Origin: Buxus sempervirens | Taxonomy: Eukaryota; Streptophyta; Magnoliopsida; Buxales; Buxaceae | DNA length: 64,000 bases | NCBI GenBank assembly: GCA_947561395.2 | Contig: OX387193.1 | Coordinates: 27,956,276 to 28,020,275 of the forward strand | Direction of reading: 5' to 3' | Shown: positions 41,478-53,184 of the stretch, piece after piece | Position numbering within the stretch: the stretch's first letter is position 1 | How the letters are laid out: every line of letters starts with the position of its first letter | Program-made: the position numbers and the translations under genes | The notes under the pieces: generated by a model | Databases searched by the model: none | Told to the model about the DNA's origin: nothing | The model's input: only the letters and a program-made list of their open reading frames with translations

Positions 41478-44340
41478 AGTGAGACATGGAAAATCACCTA
41501 ACGTTACGTCATAATCATTACACAGGATTCACAAAATTATGGAGTCGCCACCATTCATGTTGAGGTGGGAATGGACACCAAAGTGAGCATAAAAAGAACA
41601 AAATAGAGCTTCAATAGCTCTAATTCATGGTCTAATCCAGAGATTGGTTAAGGGGGCTAGGTTATGAGTAGGGGAAGGTGTTAGACACCCCCATTCATCC
41701 ACACAAGGTGGTTGCCATATGCTATTCATGCTTAATAATTGTTTGCATACAAAAATCCTTCAAAAATATGTAAAAAGAGACAAACATATGTGTGATTCTC
41801 TCATACGAGTAGTCCAATAGATTATGGACTCTCTCTATGGATATATCACTTCTAGGACTTCATGATCAAATAAAAATCAAAGTAAAACTTGAAGAAAAAC
41901 AAACTAAAATTAATCTGGAAAAATCAACTCAAGATTAAGCCATTTAAACTTGGAAAACTCAATCAATCATAACTCATTCAATTCAAACTCAAATTGAGTG
42001 AAACAAAAGCCATTTGAAAGCTTATATGAATTAGAAGATTCTGTGAAAATTTCAAATAAATCCAATTGAAATGAAAGAAAATACACTTGTTCAAAGTTGT
42101 TGTAAAATAGTAAAAGCGGTGAGTAGCAAACTTTGAAAGCCTATTTGTGGAGATTGGCTCCATATAAATCCTTGAAAATTGGTGTGAATGATGTATGAGG
42201 TGCCATCTTTCTAATAAAATAGGCTTCACTCAAAACTTCATCCATTTGTGGCTTGTGTGCTCTCTCAAATATGCTTAGAGGATCACAGATTGACTCTGTA
42301 ATCTACTATTGAGCAGTACAGAGTTAATCAAGCACACAGAACTCAAATTAAAGTAAAAACTTAAGAAACTATTTGGAATTGAAAGTAGACTCATAAATAA
42401 GGACTCAGGAATTGGAATCACTCAAATCAGAGTTAAAATGAGCCTTTGGTGCTCAATCAAAGTGACAAGTTTAGCAATCTGACTTGATCTGACTTATCAA
42501 CTTTAATCGAATGGTTTGAAAAATTGGCTCCATATAAATTGATAAAATTTTACAGGAATAAACTAGACTTCTTCACCTTTCACATGCCTCTAGAATCATT
42601 CAAAAATTCTTCTATATGATGAAGTTATAAATGATCCAAGACAGGGTACAAGTTCTATTCGGATCTGAATTGAAATCACTTGAAATGAGTTGAAACCAAG
42701 CGAAAACATCCAGAAACATTTAAGGCATGGATTTGGCTCAGATCTCTCATTATTCAAAGAGGAAGAGCCAAATCTACACAAATTGCAATATATTTGCTCA
42801 AATAAGAGGGATTAGCAATGAGGTCTTCTCTAAAGGATTAAAAACAATTAAATTCAACTCAAAAAGTCCTGAAAGATTGCTCTAAGGCCTCTGATCTCAG
42901 ATCTACTACATTGAGCATAGTAGATCTAAGATCTATGCCTATTTTGATAAAAATCAAGTAATGTGTGCATGGAATTGTGCAGGAAATCAGATTTTAAGGA
43001 GAGAATTGAGATCTAATGCTATAGAGAGCATAGATCAATGTAATTCCTCCAGATTTGACATAAAATCACACACAAACAGCAAGCACACTCGAATTTACAC
43101 AAATCAGGTAATTATCTCATCACAAATGGTTCTAAATCTAAAGGATCCATTTCAACACTTGTTTCCCCTAACTCTCTCTTCACGTTTTATGGCTAGAGAG
43201 GGTGCTTTTAAGTATGGTTTGGGGTTTCAAACACAACCATTGGCCTTATTTATAGAAAGGTAGAAGATGAGAGTAAGCTTGAATTGAAATAACATAGGAG
43301 AGAAGAGTGTAGGAGCTCACCTTCGTTGCTTGGGAGGCTTGAGTGGAGAATTGGGCAGAGGTTTCCTTCTTCTTCAAGAGCTCTCAATCTTCAAAATTCC
43401 AGCCATTTGCTAGAGGAAAGGCCCTCTACTTATAGGCAACAACAAGGGCAATAAATTCCCAAGGTTAACACAAAAGTGTATCTAGATCCTTCTAACTCAA
43501 GTTTAAGGTATGAATTGGGGGAATTTGACCAACTTCGGAGGCCAATTTGGGGAATTCAGACTTCCCAAAGAGAGGTATGGATGTAAATAAGTGAAAGCAC
43601 ACAAAGTTTTTCAATTTGAAGCTTTTTCTTCATGATTGAAAACATAGTTTGGTTATACATAAAATATGTGTAATCGAAATATTATTTCGATCATTAATAA
43701 TTTATGTATAACTGAAATTTAATTTCAGTTATAAATAAAAAATTCATGACCGAAATTTAATTTCAGTTACACATGAAATTGAGTTTGACCGAACTAAGTT
43801 TTCAGTTTAGGGCAAAAAACACTGTCTGCACAGCTTCTGCATAGCCTTGACCCTTACTTGCACAGGCAATAATTATTTATATATAATATCATTTAAGTAA
43901 ATGTCCTCGTATTATCCATTAAAAATAGTTCCATACCCAAATTCCAAGTGGATAAAAAGTCAACTTTCCAGTTAAAGGCTAAATTCTTGTTTTTCAAGTC
44001 CGGTAAAAAAATTCAACATGTTAATACTAAGGTATTTTTCAAGATTTAAAGGCTCAAAAAATTCATTTATGCAATAACATTGCTAAAAACCTTATTACCG
44101 GGAAAAATTATCTTGCAATTTTGCCTTAAAAAATATTTCATTTTTTCGGTCAAAAGTCAACAAAATTCAATCAGAAAAGTTTGACTTTGCGTAAAAGATT
44201 TAATTTGGGCATTTTACTTTGTGGTTTTGGATTCAAATGGGTTAAAGATCTCAAAGCCAATTCTAAGAATTGAAAATTTCAATAAGATATTTCTCTTCTT
44301 TAAGATTTATCAAAAATCATGCAATTTTGGGGTGTCTACA
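41478..44340 (-). repeat. solo Tat LTR inserted in the minisatellite
   Basis: Minus-strand start TGTAGACACCCCAAAATTGC at 44340 and end near 41478 (...CCATGTCTCACT). The terminal 250 bases resemble the end of the LTR of B in inverted orientation. Flanks GTAAC (41473-41477) and ATAAC (44341-44345) are a near-match duplication. Minus TATA TATAAATA at 43247-43254. PBS-like site at 41542-41551. No internal region, hence solo. Confidence 0.8.
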
Positions 44341-44650
44341 ATAACTAAGGTACACACCCAATTATACATAAGGTACCCCCCCCCAATATAACTAAGGTAC
44401 ACTCCCAATTATACCTAAGGTACCCCCCCCCCTATATACCTAAGATACACCCCCCAATTATACCTAAGTTAACCCCCCTGAATATAACTAAGGTAAACCT
44501 TCCAAGTAAGCCTAAGGTATAGCCCCAAGTATGCTTAAGGTAAACCCCCCAAATAACATCGAGGAACACCAAGGTACCCCCCTCAAATAACACTAACGTA
44601 CCCCCCTCATAACACTAAGGTACCCCCTTGATAACCATTAGGTACCCCCA
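44341..44650 (+). repeat. minisatellite, CTAAGGTACCCCC type, right part
   Basis: Continuation of 41220-41477. It ends about 60 bases before the TATAAAAGG box at 44710, so the array sits in promoter-proximal U3 of LTR F. Confidence 0.85.
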
Positions 44651-45677
44651 AGGGTTTAATGGAATAAAAGAATTGTTGAGAGGCAACTTTGATAAATAAA
44701 AGAAAGGCATATAAAAGGATGCCCTAGCTAAATGTTCTAGGTGTTTTGGAACCCCTTCTTGCGTTCTATGTATAAAGCAAAGGAAAGAATGTGTTGAGGA
44801 TTCTTTAAAGCTTGAAGAAGAAGAAGAAGAAGAAAGATTGAAGAAAAGTTGTGCTTCTCCATTAAACAAGTAGCAAACCCTTCAAACCAAAAATGTATTG
44901 CAAAAATTCGTATTCTCTCTAGGGTTTGATTAATTTGAGGAAATGGCCTTGCATGTTGGTTTTTGCTTCTAAAATTCGTAGGGTTTTGGTTGTATAACAA
45001 TCTTGTTTATTTTTCTATTGATTTTCAATGGATTTCCAACCTACATTGATCATATTTCAGATTTGGGTTTGAGTTTGGTATATCGAGTGAGGTTTCATGT
45101 GTTTGGATTTGTGTTTATATGTATTTCGGATGGATTTCTGTTTTGGAAGGTGTTTTTGAGCTTGTTAAGATGTTTTATGATCATCCCATTTGGTGTTGAA
45201 AATGTTAGAAATGGTTTGTAAGATGTTTTATGATCATCCCATTTGGTGTTGTAAAAGGTTTCAAAACCAAGCTAACAATTAATCCTGAGAATTGGTGATC
45301 AGTCCTGAGCCAAAACACCGAAAAACAGTCACTGTAAAGGCTAATTATGAGACAAGATTAGTCTCGGCAACTAATCATGGAGCTAATCACCTAGGGGCGA
45401 TTAATAGTGAAGCTAATCATGAGCCCTGATTTTGATAGTTTTTCACCCTTTTCTTCCCCAACAGCTTCCCAAACAACCTAAACCTCGTACACAACACCCT
45501 TATTACATGATAGGATGAAAGACATTTAAGTAAATGTCATGTGTATTTTTTGTTTTCATTTACTTAACTCTTTACATGTAAATAAGCTTTTACAATTTTG
45601 AACCACTAAAAATACTCCAAGGACCTAATTTCGTACTAATAAAAAGTCATATTTTCAGTTCATGCCTAAATTCTAGT
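44651..45677 (+). other. transcribed part of LTR F and older LTR debris
   Basis: TATA box at 44710-44718, then a short GAA microsatellite (44816-44835) and AT-rich sequence with no gene. The segment 45480-45677 resembles parts of the solo LTR at 43880-44010. Confidence 0.4.
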
Positions 45678-46476
45678 TGTGCGCATGGTCTTTCGCACGA
45701 GTGAGGCGCACGTGAAGTGCATGCCTCAGAAGATTAGGAGTCGCCACTGCCTAATGGGGTGCAGGCAGACACCAGGGTACCTATGCAGGTCTATTTGAAT
45801 GGTCTACGGCTTTTTTAAAGATTCCGGCTAAGGTCTCGATTACGGTCTGGGGAAGTCCTAAAACACCTCGGTCTGCCCCGTTGGTTGACGGGTCCCTCGG
45901 GTGTCCCTGGTCTGAGTCAAATTGATCTGACTCACCCTATTTCCTAAGCCACATATGCACACTTTTGTTTAAGCCTGGGTGGGTACCACCAAAGTGGTGT
46001 GGGTCCTCTTTTGGTTGATTTTATCTTTTTACCCATTTTTGTGAAGTAGGTTTGGTATGGGCCCCGTTGGAAGACCCATGGGATGCCAAATAGGGCTTCA
46101 GTAAAGCCCAAGGCCCGTTTGAGATTATATTGGATAACCTCATTTATTGGATTTGGTTATTTGATTTGGAGGTTAATTAAATATACAAAGTTAGTGGGTT
46201 TAGATTTTTAAGGCCCATTGGGTTTGGAAGTAACCCAAGGGATTAACCAAGTTGCCCTTGGGGCCTATCATTGAAATCGGCCCTGGTTTAAGCTGGTTGG
46301 GATGTGGGGCCCCGTTGGAAGGCCCACAAAGCCTTGTTGGGCCCAGATGAGCCCAAGTCTCAAAAGGGAGGGCCTGGTTTGCCCAGAGGCCTTAAAGAGT
46401 TTAATTGATCTTATTTAAGGTGGATCGGAATGGCTTAGGCCCATGGAAATAGGATTTGGGGGTTCACTGGGTCCGT

Positions 46477-46549
46477 CCGCAGACTCTATGCTGACAGGGC
46501 ATGTCCGCACATGCAGTGCGGGCAAGCCCAGTCTGCACTATATTTGCGG
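46477..46549 (-). repeat. three 17-nt dyads in the transcribed part of LTR D1
   Basis: CCG-N11-CTG at 46477-46493, CCG-N11-CGG at 46505-46521 (CCGCAC...GTGCGG) and CTG-N11-CGG at 46533-46549. A similar copy is at 55868-55884 in LTR D2. Confidence 0.6.
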
Positions 46550-47924
46550 ATCCAGACCGAAAACCCAAAAAAAACACCAAAAACTCCAAGGGGGTTCTGG
46601 TCACCTCCTTCCCAGGGGTCTCCGCAAACTTCTGTGGGTTTCTGAGTAGACCTACAGTGGCTTCCAAATGCCTTTCTTGGCAAAAGCATACTCTTTCATC
46701 GGACTTTTCGAAGGATGGAGAAGGGAGAAGGCTTGGGGTCTTCTCGTTGACTTGATGCAGGAATTTCAGCTCATGATGGCGACCCTGGAAGTCCCTAAGC
46801 TCGGTGTTGGGTAAGACCCCTCTTCTTCTCCCTGAGGAGAGAAGAAGAGTAGCCTGAGAGGCTTGGGTCAAAATCCAGTTCAGCCAATCTACATGGTATA
46901 GGGAATCATCATATAACCAAGCAACTTAGAGTAAATTACAAAAAAACGAACATGCATGCAGGCATCCATACAAAACCCCTCGAAATAGCATATAAAATGG
47001 GATGCTAAATGATCTATCATGCTTATAGAGATGGCTTCTGTGCATGCAAAGAGCAATTTAGATAATATGCTGGATAAGCTAAATAAAAGATCATCCACTA
47101 ATGTTCATAGTGGTAAAAGCATATGACAAAACAAACCCTTAACGAGATCATTAAGTGCTTCATATGGGTGAGAGTATGGTGTCCGTATACAACTCGTAAA
47201 GACATGTTAAAACAATGAAGAAAGAAGAATTGAAAGTGTGTGCTTTACCTTTTATCATGCATATAATGCTATGATGATTCAATGAACTATTATAACAAAT
47301 GACACATCATATATGAAGGGAAGGAGGGGGAAGAAATTAGGGGTACAGCGGATGTAAACTATAGGGAACATGCTCCCCTTAAAATAAAAGTATAAACAAC
47401 CCCTATTACCATGACTTTCGATTACCAAGATAAAGCCTCTCCTCCCAACTTTTGCATGGAGATTCCCCCTTACCGTGGGGACTCCAATAGCATGAGAAGA
47501 GAAGAAAATAGTGAGTAAAAAACAATAAAAAGCATGCTCAAAACAGCCGAAAAGGAGACATGCTTGGAAAGACTTTATTTCAACATATATTGAACAAGAT
47601 ACAGCAAATGTTCTCACCTTGGTGTTACCTTCCTTCTTGGGTGAGTGGTGGTTCTATTGTAGACGTAGACAGCAGATTTGAGGTCTCTTCATACTCCAAC
47701 AATCTTCAACTTCTTGTCCTTTTGTGGTTGAGAACAAGAGAAAGGGAAGAAGAATGGAGATGGAAGGTATTTTGGGTATTTGGAAGGGTTTGGGTGAGTG
47801 AAATATGGTTCAAGGTGTTGCAGGATGCAAGACGGTCGTGGGGAAGAAGGAGGTGGAAGAAAGATGGAAGAAGAGTCCTCAAACAAGGGGCTGTGGGCCC
47901 TATTTATAGAGAGAAATTCTGCGT

Positions 47925-48106
47925 CCACACTTAGTGTGTGGATTGGCCTGATCCACACTTAAAGTGCGGACGGGCCTGATCCGCATTTAAAGTGCCGACG
48001 AATTTTCCTCGTGCGCAAATCGCAGTGAATCTGCCACATGGCATTGTGGATAAGCTTGAATCCGCATAGTATGCACGAATCAAGTGCGTTTGCACATACT
48101 ATGCGG
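47925..48106 (-). promoter_or_regulatory. 17-nt dyad array upstream of TATA in LTR D1
   Basis: Copies at 47925-47941 (CCA-N11-TGG), 47953-47969, 47981-47997, 48062-48078 and 48090-48106, with some arms changed. The nearest copy is 16 bases upstream of the minus-strand TATA box at 47901-47908. Confidence 0.65.
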
Positions 48107-49075
48107 ATCACGTGTTAAATGTTGGATTTTGGCTGATCTTATCCTATTTTATTATTATTTTATTAGATTTTTTAATATAAAAGATGAGATATTTTATAAA
48201 AATTATTATTATATTCCTGATTTTTATTTGTTTTGTCCTTTTCTGCTTCTTTGCCACGTGGGCAGTTTTTCTGAAACTTTAACATGCCGTAACTCTTTCA
48301 TCTGATGCCTGATTTCAGCAAACTTAGTGGTGTTGGAATTAGATCGAGATTCTCTATCCACTGAGCTAGAGTATGGTATAAAATTCGAGGTTTTAGTAGA
48401 AAGCTGAAACTGCTCCCCGGGATCCAATTCCGCTTATATCTTCTTCTCTGAGACTTCGATTCAAGCAAACTCAGTTGCGTTAGAATTGTGTCAGAATTTC
48501 CTATTCAACGGGAAGAAGCATGGTGGTTGATTTGCACCATATCAAAAATTCAAATTTTTTACCCCTCAGATTTTGACTTTTCCTATTAAGGTTTTTATTC
48601 CTTCATTTATAGAGGTGCAAAAATGAGGTGCTAACACCAATTTTGCCCAATTTTCATCAAAAGCCACTTTTTGAGTTTGATACCTAAACGAATGATTCAG
48701 AAGCCAATAACATTACAGAAAATTTTTCAACCCTTCACTAGACTATGATCAAAATTTGAATCCGAAACTCCTAGTAGATTTGTCCGAAAAAATCGTATAC
48801 CCAAAAAGTCAACGTTTTTAACCAGACTAGGAATATTTTTTAAGGTTAAAAACTTTTTGTCTCGAAACCCATTGATTTTTGGTATGGTGACATTATTGGG
48901 AATCCTAAGACTATCCCACTCATCAAATATGTATTTTGTGGATTTTATAGCATTCGTTTTGCTTGATTTGGATCTATGAAAGTGAGGTTGAGATCTCTTA
49001 TGTGATTTGGCAAGGCGCTTAGCTTGGTTTGATTGGCAGTGAATGGGTAATCTCAGTCAGCCTTGGTTAAATGGC

Positions 49076-49389
49076 AGTGGATGGGAAATTCCACTTGACC
49101 CTGGTTTGTGTTCTGTGGACTTCATGGTGTATGTGTTTTACTTTGATTTGGCTTTATATGTGAATTGATTATTTATTACTCTTACACTTGTGAGTATTGA
49201 TTTTGATTTGGTAAAGGTATGGTGAGCTCTCTTATGTGGTTTGACCAGGCACCTAGCCTAGGGTTTGATTGACAGTGAATAAGTAATCTCACTTGGTAGT
49301 GAATGAGTAATCTCATTTAGTAGTGGATGAGTAGTCCCACTTGGCAATGAATGAGTAATCTCACTTGGCAGTGGATGAGTAATACCTCT
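49076..49389 (+). repeat. tandem hairpin array in LTR F, constant loop ATGAGTAATC
   Basis: Units of about 24 bases. Arms AGTGG/CCACT (49076-49095, 49322-49341), AGTGA/TCACT (49274-49293), AGTGA/TCATT with a G-T pair (49298-49317) and weaker copies at 49346-49365 and 49370-49389. Located downstream of the TATA box, so it would be transcribed. Confidence 0.7.
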
Positions 49390-50221
49390 TGGTTTGTGCA
49401 TTGAGACATTGGTTTTGGAAAATGACATGAATGGTTTGTTTTGAATTATAAGTTCTACCAAGACATGCTTGTAGTAAATGATTGGGTCCATCGAACTGAT
49501 TCTATGTGTTATCCGATTGAGATTCTTGGACTTGAGTTTCTACTTTATATCTGAGATTATTATCATGATGTCAAAAAATTGCATAAATGGCTTCTATTCC
49601 TGAGTTTTATACTATGTCTAAGAAGGTTATTATGATGTGATAAACTGCTTCTATTCATGAGTTCTATATTTTATATCAGATAATGTTATCATGATATTAT
49701 AAGAATTGCATAAACTGCTTCTATTCATGCATGTTTGGTGCTTACTGGGACTTTAAGTCTCTCGCGTGTTTTATTTTACTGGATTTGTTTTCAAATCCTC
49801 TGTGTGCGCACGATATTGGGGCAGAGCCAGAGGGAGAGCCTAAGTTTAGGCCTGAGGACTACTACCGCCCATAGTAGGGTTCTCCTTAAATTTATGGTTT
49901 TAGTTTTTTTTGGGATTGTAAATGGGAATGTAATAACTCTCTTTTGGATTATGACTTTTGTATACGATTGTACATATGAGTGAAATATTGTAAGTAATTA
50001 GTTACCCTTTTTGTTATACATAGGTATCACATCTTTGAGATTATATAGGTGGTTTTTTCCAGATGGAAAATTTTATTCCATGTTTCTTATGCTTATTTGC
50101 ATTCTGATGATTACCATGTAATTACCCTTGATTGTATCAATTAAGTTCTTTTGGACTCATAAGTAGGGCTCGAGGATGGGTTGGTGCTCTGTATGGGCAG
50201 ACTCAGTTCCAGGGTGCTACA

Positions 50222-50689
50222 GTTATTCAATTTCAAAACTTGATTCCGCCTATCTATATTGTTGTATTCCTCTCCTTTGTCATTATTTTCACCAATTTCA
50301 TATGCAATAATTTTGCATTTTCCATATATTTTTGTTTCCTCATATTGCTGCCTACCTTTTCTTTCTCTGCTTTGTCACTATGCAATTTTCATTTAGTTCT
50401 ACATAAGTTTTCATTAGATCATATACAAAGTTTGCATTAGCCAATTGGTTAAAGTTGGGCTGCACTCTTTACACAGTTTCATAACTTGTGCATAGTTTGT
50501 TTTATGTATTAATTAAAATAGAGGATTCTCATACGTATGAATTTTGGAAAGAATTTGAGTGGGTTTAGGAAAGTTTCTAAGTAGGATTAGGACTCCTGAG
50601 ATGGTGTGTGCATAAAAGAAGTTAGAGAGTTTAGGGTTTCTTTGTTAATCTATACGGCTGAAAACAAAATAAGGTTAAAGAGAAGATTC
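50222..50689. other. AT-rich stretch without recognised feature
   Basis: No gene or element end is seen. It joins LTR F to the antisense gene relic. Confidence 0.4.
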
Positions 50690-51964
50690 CTACGACTTGA
50701 AGAAGAAGAAGAAGAAAGAGAGAAAGGAAGAAAGGGTGATTGATTGGAGGTTTTTTGTAACTGCATCAGCTAGATGGCCCAGCGCCATCTCCTCCATCAC
50801 CATCACCTTCATCCTCCTCTCATCACCAGCAGCCTCGTCCTCGCCCTCATCATCATCATCGTCGTCTCTCTCCTCACTCTCAACCCCTGCTGTAGTAAAT
50901 GGTCCAGCTCCATGCATGGGAGTGTCTGGAGACCCCATGAAAGCGTGGAACTCCTCGTATAGTCTAGACAGCTACCGTTGCATTCCCACCATCATCTCCT
51001 CCATCCTACCCTAACTAAGAGCCATTCGTGAAATCTGCTCCTGAAGAGAAGCCATATCACTTGTAGATGGGGTAGAAGTAGAAGCAGGGGTAGAAGAAGA
51101 GGAAGGAACACTAGGCGTAGGGACCAACCGACGTCGGGAAATAGTAGGAGGAGCCTGATCCCCAATCTCAACCCTCATAGAGTGGGGCGAACTCAACTGC
51201 ATGGTCTTCTTGTTTATAGGCTATCCCGGAGTCATAGGAATGTAATATGGGTAACTAACAGGAGAAGAGAGGATGAGTCTGGTAATCAGGCAACCATAAG
51301 GAAGGGAGTAGGATTTCTTGGGATCATCAAGAATCCCAAGAATAACAAAAATGATATGAGAGGCAAGGTCTATGGAATCACCCTTCTTAAGAGCGTAAAG
51401 AAAGAGAAGTTTGGAGCTAGGAAGGGAAGAGAAATGAGAAACTGGCCAAAGGTTAGTAAAAGCAATTCTTTGAAGAATGTGAGTGTTAACAGGGAAGTGG
51501 GAGGTAGTGAAGGATGCCATACCATCATAAGCACACTCCTACTCCATGAGGAATGTGGCAACCATAGAAAAATCGGATGGTGCAAAGGGTAGACAGGGTT
51601 TCTCACCCTGGGAATGCCAAGGCATAAGGCAATAATATCAGCAGTAACAGGGAAATGTGTGCCCCTCACATACCCTAGGAAAGTAGTCTTATCAGAAGCA
51701 ACCCCATGAATATTACTATAAAATTCCCTAACCATGTCAACACATGGTAGGGTATAGCTGTCAAATAAAGAATCCCAGCCCCTAGCCTAAAAAAATCTCT
51801 TTGACACTTGGGTCAAAGGCCTCAAAGATCATTTTTCTCTTTAGGAGGACAGTCCTATGATGGAAATAATCATCAAAGAGCTTCTTATGCTCATCGGACT
51901 TGAACCTCCTATCCACCTTGACTCTAAGTCTCTTGGAAGGATTGCTACTAGATGTTCTAACCAT
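50690..51964 (-). pseudogene. antisense plant-transposon-protein gene, decayed
   Basis: ATG 51964 (MVRTSSSNPSKRLRVKVDRR). The first part, HKKLFDDYFHHRTVLLKRKM, ends at a stop near 51782. The frame continues with DMVREFYSNIHGVASD, FLGYVRGTHFPVTADI and LGIPRVRNP, then shifts to another frame for LLFLYALKKGDSIDLASHI and PYGCLITRLILSS. The C-terminal parts are Ser/Thr/Pro-rich, then DMASLQEQISRMALS with a following heptad stretch, and an acidic end to 50690. Each block has a counterpart in the Copia env-like ORF (14059-15348), so both carry the putative plant transposon protein domain. Several stops and at least one frameshift. It runs antisense to the plus-strand pol tail and polypurine tract at 54688-54718. 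Confidence 0.7.
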
Positions 51965-52490
51965 CTAAGAGTGGAATAGAAAAAGGGAAAAACAATAGAA
52001 AACAGAAAAAAAAGAAAAAAATAGGAAGTTAAAAAGAAAAACAAGAAATAAAGAGAAAGAATATGGAATATAATTTCTAAAAGCAAACGGGTTGAATTAT
52101 ATATTAAAGCATGGCTAGATATGTTAGAAAAAGCTGTAAAAAGCAGAAAAATCAAAAGCCAAAGTAGAGAAATCAAGAACAGAATTTTTATTTTAAACTC
52201 AGGCTTGGCGCCCGGTATGGCGCTCAAGCGTCATCCTGAGCGACTAAACCCGAAAATGCCCAAATTTGGGGATTTTGCCAAAAACAATCAAAACGCGAAA
52301 ACCATTCAATGAATCCACTAGAAATCACTAATAGAACATGTATAGAAGTAAAAGAAACTAATTTGAACAAAAATAATACAGTATTGAAGTCAAAACGAAC
52401 ACTTTAAAGTTGGAAACCCTAGAAAACCTTGGAAAAATGAAAACCCTAGGTAACTTATAGCTAGTAAGCAATAAATCCACAAATACTCAC
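51965..52490 (-). other. 5' leader intron of the antisense transposon-protein gene
   Basis: Donor TTTAAAG/GTGAGT at 52490 and acceptor CCACTCTTAG directly before ATG 51964, both on the minus strand. The same acceptor-next-to-ATG layout is seen in the plant-mobile-domain-like gene. Intron function is inferred from the splice signals only. Confidence 0.45.
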
Positions 52491-52641
52491 CTTTAAATCA
52501 TGGTTGGAAGGTTGTCTTGAGCTCTTGAAGGTCTTATGAAACCAAGGCGCACAGTAAGGCTTGAGTGTTATGTTCATATTTGAAAAAAAAGTAAAGAAAA
52601 TAAAAGGACAATCGGGTTTTAAAGAAGGAACAGTAAATGGT

Positions 52642-52663
52642 CGCTCGAGCGCTCATGAGCGCT
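52642..52663. promoter_or_regulatory. overlapping perfect palindromes
   Basis: CGCTCGAGCG (52642-52651) overlaps AGCGCTCATGAGCGCT (52648-52663), both perfect. Related GCGCTCAAGCG and CCTGAGCG words occur at about 52217-52241. They lie upstream of the antisense transcript leader. Confidence 0.6.
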
Positions 52664-53184
52664 ATACCAAGCATTCGGGTATTTTTAAAAAAAATGAAAA
52701 TAAAAATATTGGCCATAATGGGAAATTGAAATCCCTGAATTTTTCTTTGTGTTATGCCATGATTGAATTTAAAATAAAGTAGACAGTTTGTTGAATGGGC
52801 TAAATAAAAGAAATAAAATATTTGATCATATTATATGTATACTTGAGGATGAATGGATAGTTTATAATATACTTGAATTATTGGTTGATGCTTATTGAGC
52901 CGGTTGTATTAGGACATGCTTGAGTGTGTGAATCAGTGTGCAATGTGGAACAATTACTTGAGTGTGAAACCCAATGCAACATGGGATATGTAAGTATATA
53001 TATAATGTGTAAGTATGTAGTGTGAATATGCTATTTTGGTACCAATTAAAGCTAGAAGAAATTTTATAATTCTCTCCTCAAGCTTTCGTATAAGCAGACG
53101 CGTTTATATGTAAATATTGATGGAAGAAGGATTACAGATTTCTTCTAAAGTATTTTCGAATAAGAGATATTTTGAAAGAATTGG
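52664..53184 (+). other. AT-rich remnant, probably 3' pol-side debris of a gypsy element
   Basis: No clear coding frame. It is placed before the solo LTR and the pol tail at 54611, and may be one decayed internal region. Nothing else is seen. Confidence 0.3.

Larger units (their letters stand above)
45678..48636 (-). repeat. solo Tat LTR (D1)
   Basis: Minus-strand start TGTTAGCACCTCATTTTTGC at 48636 and end TG-complement at 45678 (TGTGCGCATGG on plus). Homologous along its length to 55057-58503: for example the GTCTGGGGAAGTCCTAA and GGGCCCCGTTGGAAGGCCCAC blocks. Minus TATA TATAAATA at 47901-47908. PBS-like site at 45738-45747. No internal region is attached. Flanking duplication not found. 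Confidence 0.8.
40754..50221 (+). repeat. long chromovirus-type LTR (F), split by nested LTRs
   Basis: Starts TGTAAAACCCCGACCC and ends GGGTGCTACA, termini typical of Tekay/Del-like gypsy LTRs. A plus-strand TATA box TATAAAAGG is at 44710-44718, directly after a minisatellite. The two solo LTRs at 41478-44340 and 45678-48636 lie inside it. No PBS is visible after 50221 and no matching target duplication was found, so the outer limits are uncertain. Confidence 0.5.

Noticed and set aside
41220..44650. CRISPR-like repeat-spacer array
   Set aside because: Plant DNA; units of 22 bases with no unique spacers; a minisatellite split by a solo LTR.
46464..46871. 135-codon minus-strand frame in LTR D1
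   Set aside because: No recognisable domain, not open in the homologous LTR D2, and it spans the dyad repeats.
40754..50221. Complete chromovirus element between two LTRs F and F2
   Set aside because: The starts of F and F2 differ after TGTAAAACCC and no PBS or internal gag-pol is visible, so they are treated as separate LTR relics.
50697..51014. Ser-rich plus-strand frame over the antisense gene relic
   Set aside because: Shadow of the acidic Asp/Glu repeat (GAT/GAG run) read on the other strand.
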